Below are positions 33,391 through 37,209 of a stretch of 37,209 nt of DNA, in pieces. Made by a program: the position numbers and the translations under genes. Origin of the DNA: a virus. The stretch is from the IMG/VR virus record IMGVR_UViG_3300036406_000655, positions 1-37,209 of that record; one strand, written 5' to 3'. Below the pieces are notes generated by a model. It did not search any database. It was given only the letters and a program-made list of their open reading frames with translations, and was not told where the DNA came from. Position 1 is the stretch's first letter. Every line of letters begins with the position of its first letter.

Positions 33391-33424
33391 AGTAAAATGG
33401 AAAACCATATTCTGATTTCCCATT
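33391..33424 (-). terminator. Probable terminator hairpin before the FISUMP gene
   Basis: Arms at 33396-33404 and 33416-33424 form nine pairs (one G-U in the minus-strand RNA) around an 11-base loop, followed on the minus strand by a short TTTT. It lies 35 nt after the stop of the lysine-rich one-TM protein gene. The outer arm starts with the same AATGGGA as the terminator on the other side of the FISUMP gene. The loop is large and the T-tract short, so strength is uncertain. Confidence 0.55.
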
Positions 33425-33458
33425 ATAACTTATATCAAATGAAGTTTATCATTAGATT

Positions 33459-33851
33459 TTATTGTTGTTTCTTTGGCTTTTTACCCCTACCATCGTCATT
33501 CTTTTTTGGTGTGGATTTTTGAGAAGGTTGGTTATTATTCACATTACCACTCTTCTTTGGCCTGTTAGAATACCGTTTCTTTTTCTTTTCAGGATTAGGA
33601 CTTGAAGTAACTGTTGTTGAAGTAACCGTCGTTGAACCGTGCCATCCATCATTTGCATCGAAATTCTTGACTGATTCAATCACTATTTCTGATTCAGATG
33701 GTGTTGACAAGTGTCCACGGAAACTGTTGATGACTGCATTCTTGTCTTCAAGAGTTTCAGTCAATGAATTGATTTGTCTACGATTGTAGAACCAAAATCC
33801 CACACCAGCAACAACTGCGGTAATAAGGACTATAAGTAAAGTAAGGGACAT
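33459..33851 (-). CDS. N-terminally anchored, lysine-rich small protein (unknown)
   Basis: The 130-residue protein has one N-terminal hydrophobic segment (residues about 3-22, LTLLIVLITAVVAGVGFWFY), a short helix with TETLEDKNAV, and a low-complexity tail rich in Ser/Thr, Lys and Asn (EKKKKRYSNRPKKSG, RGKKPKKQQ). The tail is likely disordered and on the cytoplasmic side if the positive-inside rule holds. The build resembles small membrane anchors rather than a holin, with no second span. GGAAGAGG lies before the ATG. It follows the methyltransferase-like gene by 12 nt and is followed by a hairpin, so it ends a transcription unit. No family recognised. Confidence 0.68.
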   Translation of the reverse strand: MSLTLLIVLITAVVAGVGFWFYNRRQINSLTETLEDKNAVINSFRGHLSTPSESEIVIESVKNFDANDGWHGSTTVTSTTVTSSPNPEKKKKRYSNRPKKSGNVNNNQPSQKSTPKKNDDGRGKKPKKQQ

Positions 33852-33863
33852 AACCTCTTCCTT

Positions 33864-34409
33864 TTATTGTTTGAAAATACAAAAAACATAATTACCATCA
33901 CCAAATTTTTTTACGGTGAATTTATCATAACTATTTACAAATTCCGTAAAAAGATAATTATCATAATATCGAAGTGTTTCTGACTCGGTTATTCTTATAG
34001 TAAAAATAACACCTTTTCTAGAGTATTCGAGTGAATTTTGTACAACCTCGTTTATAAAACTGAACTGATTGTTTTCATAAATTCCCGAATCAAATAGACC
34101 TGTTATTACAGTCCAGTCTGCATCATTGTGTTCAGAATCAATATACTCTTGGAGAGAACCTTCGAAATAAGAAACAGATTCTCCTTTGAATTTTTTTGAT
34201 AACGATTTTATTCTTTTCTTATTAGGTTCGACCGCAGTTATGAGTTCATTACCGAGTGTGCCGTTATAATCCAAAAGAGTTTCCAAAAACTTACCTTCTT
34301 GATGACCGGCCCCAAAATTTACAACAGTATCATCTTCAAGAATTCCACAATTTACAATCTCATCAAAGATTGTTATTTCATCCGTATTAGTCATTGTTGT
34401 AGTATCCAT
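33864..34409 (-). CDS. Possible class I SAM-dependent methyltransferase
   Basis: The 181-residue protein has features of a small Rossmann-type methyltransferase: VVNFGAGHQEGKFLE (motif I, glycine-rich SAM loop), ITAVEPNKKRIKSL (acidic end of strand 2 that would bind the ribose), SVSYFEGSLQEYI (motif III region) and DWTVITGLFD (motif IV). The C-terminal strands GVIFTIRI and NYVFCIFKQ fit the usual end of the fold. The substrate is unknown; no target-recognition domain is present. The first ATG overlaps the preceding gene by 23 nt; an ATG five codons later (34394) is an alternative, with no clear ribosome binding site for either. The SAM fold is an inference by eye. Confidence 0.65.
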   Translation of the reverse strand: MDTTTMTNTDEITIFDEIVNCGILEDDTVVNFGAGHQEGKFLETLLDYNGTLGNELITAVEPNKKRIKSLSKKFKGESVSYFEGSLQEYIDSEHNDADWTVITGLFDSGIYENNQFSFINEVVQNSLEYSRKGVIFTIRITESETLRYYDNYLFTEFVNSYDKFTVKKFGDGNYVFCIFKQ

Positions 34410-34698
34410 AAAAATCTATTGTCTTTTTTCTTCTACGATTGATACGTTTCTTCGTATCATTTGATGAATAATGTTCAGTTCGCATTGGATGAGTTCTATC
34501 AAAATTCTGTGTCATCTTCAAACTCAAGTCAGCCATTTCCCATGCCTTTTGTGGGTCTTTGGTTGGAGGGAGTAGATGTTCCTCCGATAGATTCACTCCA
34601 TTTACATCAATATACAAATTTTTTTCCGAATCAAAAAGCATTTTTGCATTTGGTACTTTTTTCAGTACACGTTTCATAACCTTCTCTGTTTCAGTCAT
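34387..34698 (-). CDS. Small basic protein (unknown)
   Basis: The 103-residue protein is charged throughout: a helical basic start (TEKVMKRVLKKVPNAK), a middle section with VNGVNLSEEHLLPPTKDPQK, and a basic C-terminus (KKRINRRRKKTIDFYGYYNND). No domain is recognised. It overlaps the upstream gene by an ATGA and the downstream methyltransferase-like gene by 23 nt, so it belongs to a chain of small coupled genes. Coding is supported by this packing and by a full-length frame; the product could bind nucleic acid, which is a guess from charge. Confidence 0.6.
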   Translation of the reverse strand: MTETEKVMKRVLKKVPNAKMLFDSEKNLYIDVNGVNLSEEHLLPPTKDPQKAWEMADLSLKMTQNFDRTHPMRTEHYSSNDTKKRINRRRKKTIDFYGYYNND

Positions 34699-34940
34699 AA
34701 CGATTTTTTCTCTCTAATTACTTTATGATAGTTGTTTCTTACCGCCGTTATATTATTCTGTATTACATTACACTTTTCAAATTCATCTTTCTCAAGAAAA
34801 TAGATATACATATCGTATAGTTCATCTAACTTTTGAAAGTCAGTCATTGAGTTCATTTCAATGAAGTAATTTGGGTTTTGTTCTAACATTTCCCAATTGA
34901 AGTTTAGGGACTCCTCATAAAACTTTTTTACATTCCCCAT
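34695..34940 (-). CDS. Small helical protein downstream of thyX (unknown)
   Basis: The 81-residue protein is acidic and helical. Its second half (LYDMYIYFLEKDEFEKCNVI followed by QNNITAVRNN) resembles the UVR-type helical hairpin in spacing of aromatic, acidic and hydrophobic residues; a similar pattern appears at the end of the 120-residue protein at 35828-36190. This could be a small protein-protein interaction helix pair. The gene starts inside the last codons of thyX (13-nt overlap) and ends in an ATGA overlap with the next gene. No function assigned. Confidence 0.62.
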   Translation of the reverse strand: MGNVKKFYEESLNFNWEMLEQNPNYFIEMNSMTDFQKLDELYDMYIYFLEKDEFEKCNVIQNNITAVRNNYHKVIREKKSL

Positions 34941-35584
34941 CCGATTGCCTCAGAAATACTTGGGAAGTTCTGTGCAAAAACATCACGAATACCGTTCGCA
35001 ATATCTCGGTGTTCTTTCTGTGTATCTTCGAGTGTACGAAGTTCGAGGTAGTGAATCCAAGAACGAAGCGAACCCTTCATATACATTGTTGTTTCTGTTG
35101 CAAGTGGAAGTACATCACGAGCAACTTCACGAGCGATACCAGCTTGAATCATCTCGTTGTAAAGATTTAGGGATGCTTGAAAGTGACCAGATACAATATC
35201 CGATAACTTTACACCACCAACCCATTCAGGATTGTAAGCTTCCGCAGATGATTGACGATTCTTCTCTGCTTGTTTACGAAGTTCAATATCTTGAACAGAT
35301 GTTGCAGAAGAATATCGTTGTGAAAATTCTTGGAATGAGAATGACTTGTGACGAAGAATTTGTGCGGCAATCGAACGTCTTGTTACAATTTCCACAGTCA
35401 TATCAACAAACTCAAACGGAGACCAATGTTTGTGTTTGATGAGATAATTGATAAGACGTGGAGATGTTTCTACATTCATCTGATTTGATGGATTAGATAC
35501 ACGAGCGATGTAAACAACAAACTCTTCAGGTGTCATCTGCTTCTCAAGAGATGGATGTGTAATTGAAACTAATTTGACTGACAT
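34928..35584 (-). CDS. thyX: Flavin-dependent thymidylate synthase ThyX
   Basis: The 218-residue protein contains the ThyX signature region RHKSFSFQEFSQRYS, where the family motif is RHRx7S; the third residue is Lys here. Other family landmarks are HWSPFEFVDMTVEI, GIAREVARDVLPLATET and MYMKGSLRSWIHYLELR with the C-terminal substrate-binding arginine. ThyX makes dTMP from dUMP using methylene-tetrahydrofolate, FAD and NADPH, supporting phage DNA synthesis. T4 instead carries a ThyA-type enzyme (gene td). It starts one base after the stop of a 64-residue gene and overlaps the next gene by 13 nt. Length matches the family. Confidence 0.95.
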   Translation of the reverse strand: MSVKLVSITHPSLEKQMTPEEFVVYIARVSNPSNQMNVETSPRLINYLIKHKHWSPFEFVDMTVEIVTRRSIAAQILRHKSFSFQEFSQRYSSATSVQDIELRKQAEKNRQSSAEAYNPEWVGGVKLSDIVSGHFQASLNLYNEMIQAGIAREVARDVLPLATETTMYMKGSLRSWIHYLELRTLEDTQKEHRDIANGIRDVFAQNFPSISEAIGWGM

Positions 35585-35779
35585 TTATTCCTCACCTTCT
35601 TCAAATTCCATCTCGATGACGTCATCATCTTCTTGAATTTGGAATTGATTTAGATTGATTTTGTTTTGTTTCCGACCTTTGTTTCGGTCATAAGAATCCA
35701 ACTTCTTTTCTTTGAACATTTCATATCCGTCTTCAAATCGTTCGGATTTCTTTGTTTTGTGTCTGTAATCTCGTCCCAT
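35585..35779 (-). CDS. Small charged protein before thyX (unknown)
   Basis: The 64-residue product has a basic first half (GRDYRHKTKKSERFEDGYEM, NKGRKQNK) and a strongly acidic C-terminus (DDDVIEMEFEEGEE). It is likely disordered and bipolar. No family recognised. It abuts thyX without a gap, which supports translation. The 48-nt gap upstream holds a duplicated TTGTGAATA and no clear Shine-Dalgarno before the ATG. Confidence 0.58.
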   Translation of the reverse strand: MGRDYRHKTKKSERFEDGYEMFKEKKLDSYDRNKGRKQNKINLNQFQIQEDDDVIEMEFEEGEE

Positions 35780-35790
35780 AAATCTATATG

Positions 35791-35809
35791 TTGTGAATAA
35801 TTGTGAATA
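35791..35809. repeat. Two tandem copies of TTGTGAATA in an intergenic gap
   Basis: TTGTGAATA occurs at 35791-35799 and again at 35801-35809 with a one-base spacer, giving a 10-base period, one helical turn. It lies in the 48-nt gap upstream of the 64-residue gene and thyX. This could be a regulator-binding site or a chance duplication in AT-rich DNA. Confidence 0.45.
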
Positions 35810-35827
35810 GAATAAACTACGAAAAAA

Positions 35828-36190
35828 TTATGTAATTTCCAAATTATATTTTTGAACTTGTTGTTTTATTACCGCAAGTCTTTCGTATTTCTCCGCCGCA
35901 AGTAATCTCTCAACATATGAACTGAATATCTTTTGGAAGTTGTCTTTGCGAATCATAACATCAATTTGAGAACCACCTTCGACTCGTATGGTTGCAACTA
36001 TAATTGCGTTTATTTCGTTCTCTAAACAGTCCACCATTGCGTCATAAACCCTATCTGACAGAGTAAAATTTACTTTGTCATCTGTTACCCAAGATAACAT
36101 TTCTGCATTACTTCTAAAGTCTAAATTCTGATGTTTTGTCCAAACAGGAATATCATCGTGATTAGTGGTGTAGGAGTCTTTTTTTGACAT
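35828..36190 (-). CDS. Small conserved-type protein (unknown)
   Basis: The 120-residue protein has a polar start, a core (NAEMLSWVTDDKVNFTLSDR, INAIIVATIRVEGGSQIDVM) that looks alpha/beta, and a C-terminal helix (VERLLAAEKYERLAVIKQQV) resembling a UVR-type coil. No catalytic motif or known family is evident. Its ATG lies 29 nt inside the end of the upstream gene and has no strong Shine-Dalgarno; there is no later Met until residue 31. The overlap and the dense packing suggest translational coupling. Confidence 0.6.
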   Translation of the reverse strand: MSKKDSYTTNHDDIPVWTKHQNLDFRSNAEMLSWVTDDKVNFTLSDRVYDAMVDCLENEINAIIVATIRVEGGSQIDVMIRKDNFQKIFSSYVERLLAAEKYERLAVIKQQVQKYNLEIT

Positions 36191-36440
36191 AGCTTGAAAT
36201 TGTTTCGTAGTAGTCTTTTTTAGAAGGTTCTTTTTTTATGGCGTTTTTCATGTAATCATCAATCATAGATTCCGTGAGTGAATTGTCTCCCGTTATATGT
36301 TGTTCTTCTATGATTCGTTCTGTTTCCATTATTGCTTCGTTTACATAAAATTCGTCGTAGTCAGAGTATTCTATATTGAAATCTCTCAAAATTTCTTCGA
36401 GGTTGAATAACCATTCGATATAGTTACTTCTTTCTTCCAC
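36162..36440 (-). CDS. Small acidic helical protein (unknown)
   Basis: The 92-residue product is acidic and predicted by eye to be mainly helical (SNYIEWLFNLEEILRDFNIE, NEAIMETERIIEEQHITGDN) with a basic end (KKRLLHH). I recognise no domain. It overlaps the upstream gene by 17 nt and the downstream gene by 29 nt. Small size and overlaps make its reality less certain than its neighbours, but its removal would leave an unusual gap in a fully packed genome. Confidence 0.55.
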   Translation of the reverse strand: MEERSNYIEWLFNLEEILRDFNIEYSDYDEFYVNEAIMETERIIEEQHITGDNSLTESMIDDYMKNAIKKEPSKKDYYETISSYVKKRLLHH

Positions 36441-36915
36441 CCCTCTTCTTCTTTATTTTTTCCAAACGAATATGTGTGACTTCACCTTCTTCACTTATCA
36501 CAACTCTGTGGTCTGCCGAATAAAGTAAATCGGAAACCCATGTTATGAATTGTTCTATTTCAGGATTTAGATTCATGAACCCAAAGTTTTGCATTTCAGG
36601 GTCGTTATAACCGATTCTTCTATTAGAAGATGCATTTGGATCTTTTGGAAATATATCTCCATCAGATTCTTCTTCATCTTTTTTTAGATTATTGAAAAAT
36701 GGGTCATCATTTTCTTCAGGGTTGTCTAATTTATCCTTCAGTTTATCTCTTACTTTTTTCAGAATATCTTGAACCGCATATACATCGTAATTACGATTGA
36801 AGGTGTCCAAGAAATTCTTTTGTTCTTTCTTGTTCATCTTTTCGTCCTTTACAGGAGCCATGTCAATACCGTAATAGTTCAACATAGACTTCAATTGTTT
36901 TTCACGATTTGTCAT
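36424..36915 (-). CDS. Charged phage protein with promoter-like box upstream (unknown)
   Basis: I place the start at the ATG 36913-36915 (163 residues, MTNREKQLKSML...), which has GAGAGAC upstream; a longer TTG-started version would include the TATTTATA box. The protein is highly charged: a basic-acidic helix (MNKKEQKNFLDTFNRNYDVY), an acidic linker with NPEENDDPFF, a central region GYNDPEMQNFGFMNLNPEIE and a beta-like C-terminus ending in KKKRGGRKK. I do not recognise a family. It probably begins a new transcription unit, given the box about 20 nt before the ATG and the end of the previous gene just before. Confidence 0.65.
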   Translation of the reverse strand: MTNREKQLKSMLNYYGIDMAPVKDEKMNKKEQKNFLDTFNRNYDVYAVQDILKKVRDKLKDKLDNPEENDDPFFNNLKKDEEESDGDIFPKDPNASSNRRIGYNDPEMQNFGFMNLNPEIEQFITWVSDLLYSADHRVVISEEGEVTHIRLEKIKKKRGGRKK

Positions 36916-36935
36916 TTTGTCTCTCGTTTGTTTAT

Positions 36936-36943
36936 TATAAATA
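36936..36943 (-). promoter_or_regulatory. TATTTATA box before the 163-residue gene
   Basis: TATTTATA on the minus strand lies 20 nt before the chosen ATG, between the end of the partial gene (stop at 36948) and the next start. A transcription start 6-8 nt downstream of the box would leave a leader of about 13 nt that includes the GAGAGAC ribosome binding site. It is the closest box-to-start spacing of the three intergenic cases. Confidence 0.45.
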
Positions 36944-36947
36944 GTGT

Positions 36948-37209
36948 TCAAATATTTTGTAAATACAGAGAAGATTCTCTCATTTCATCTTTATCTTTTA
37001 TTCCGTGATAAAAGAAAGTTTTATTCGTGTCTTCTACTTTTTCCCAATTCAATCCAAGTAAATCATTTATACCACCCACAAAATTTCCAGATGTTATACC
37101 TTCTTCTATTGATTTTATTGTTGATAACAAATGTGTATTTAGAAATGCATATCCGAGATTTTTGGTTGCCCCTCGTTTCCAAAGACAGATATTGAATGAA
37201 GTTTCATCG
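36948..37209 (-). CDS. Partial gene at right edge (unknown)
   Basis: An open frame enters from the right edge and ends with a TGA at 36948. At least 87 residues are in the window (SFNICLWKRGATKNLGYAFL near the visible N-terminal side; VGGINDLLGLNWEKVEDTNK and FFYHGIKDKDEMRESSLYLQ toward the end). The frame is continuous to the window boundary, so the true start is outside; a TTG at 37130 would give a shorter product but has no reason to be preferred. No family recognised. Confidence 0.6.
   Translation of the reverse strand, partial: DETSFNICLWKRGATKNLGYAFLNTHLLSTIKSIEEGITSGNFVGGINDLLGLNWEKVEDTNKTFFYHGIKDKDEMRESSLYLQNI

Noticed and set aside
34945-35439. 164-codon open frame on the plus strand
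   Set aside because: It lies entirely antisense to thyX, which has clear family motifs. The translation has no recognisable domain and low-complexity Gln/His content typical of a shadow frame.
35823-35840. Hairpin AAATT-ACAT-AATTT followed by T residues after the 120-residue gene
   Set aside because: Only five A-T pairs form the stem, too weak for an intrinsic terminator.

Overview
The window is a 37.2 kb piece of a large, strictly lytic-type, tailed, contractile phage of the distant T4 group ('far-T4' myoviruses). It is AT-rich and almost gap-free. Every gene I can support lies on the minus strand, so transcription runs from the right edge to the left. The T4 affiliation rests on clear homologues of baseplate wedge gp6 and gp25, a gp5-like baseplate hub protein, the late sigma factor gp55, a gp61-type primase and gp47/gp46 (Mre11/Rad50) recombination nuclease. 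Many starts have Shine-Dalgarno-like AGGAG or GGAG sequences. The host cannot be read from the sequence. No tRNA, CRISPR array, integrase, transposase or plus-strand gene was seen. No gene-free stretch exceeds about 122 bp.

Layout in transcription order. (1) 37.2-33.4 kb: small orphan genes, many overlapping by 4-29 nt, with thyX (flavin-dependent thymidylate synthase), a possible SAM methyltransferase and a one-TM lysine-rich protein. (2) 33.4-32.6 kb: an isolated FISUMP-domain gene with its own promoter-like box and a hairpin on each side, looking like a phage 'moron'. (3) 32.6-28.0 kb: uvsE/UVDE repair endonuclease, a small protein, a multi-TM coiled-coil membrane protein, a Cys-rich basic protein, a ClpP-like protease, a one-TM protein, gp55 and a small conserved protein. 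(4) 27.7-4.3 kb: the late baseplate/tail block: gp5-like hub, a 911-residue cell-wall amidase-like protein with collagen-like repeats, gp25, gp6, a beta-sandwich protein, a coiled-coil protein, a 1340-residue baseplate/tail protein, a conserved 225-residue structural protein, then five consecutive paralogous structural genes sharing one C-terminal module. (5) 4.3-1 kb: DNA-metabolism genes: a T7-type endonuclease I (Holliday-junction resolvase), primase and the recombination nuclease.

Main points of interest. The Mre11-like nuclease and the Rad50-like ATPase, separate proteins in T4 and in bacterial SbcCD, are encoded here as one uninterrupted reading frame of at least 973 codons; I checked the frame triplet by triplet for stops. 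The primase has lost three of the four expected zinc-ribbon cysteines. The tail amidase fold is interrupted by a long coiled coil between its catalytic Cys and His. The 8-mer TATTTATA (coding strand) recurs in three of the few intergenic gaps and may be the gp55-dependent late promoter, although it is the reverse complement of the T4 late box.

How it fits together: gp55 would direct late transcription of the baseplate and tail genes. Primase, Mre11-Rad50 and endonuclease I serve recombination-coupled replication and branch resolution. ThyX supplies dTMP and UvsE starts repair of UV lesions. The CHAP/TIGR02594-like protein beside gp5 probably replaces the lysozyme domain that T4 carries inside gp5.
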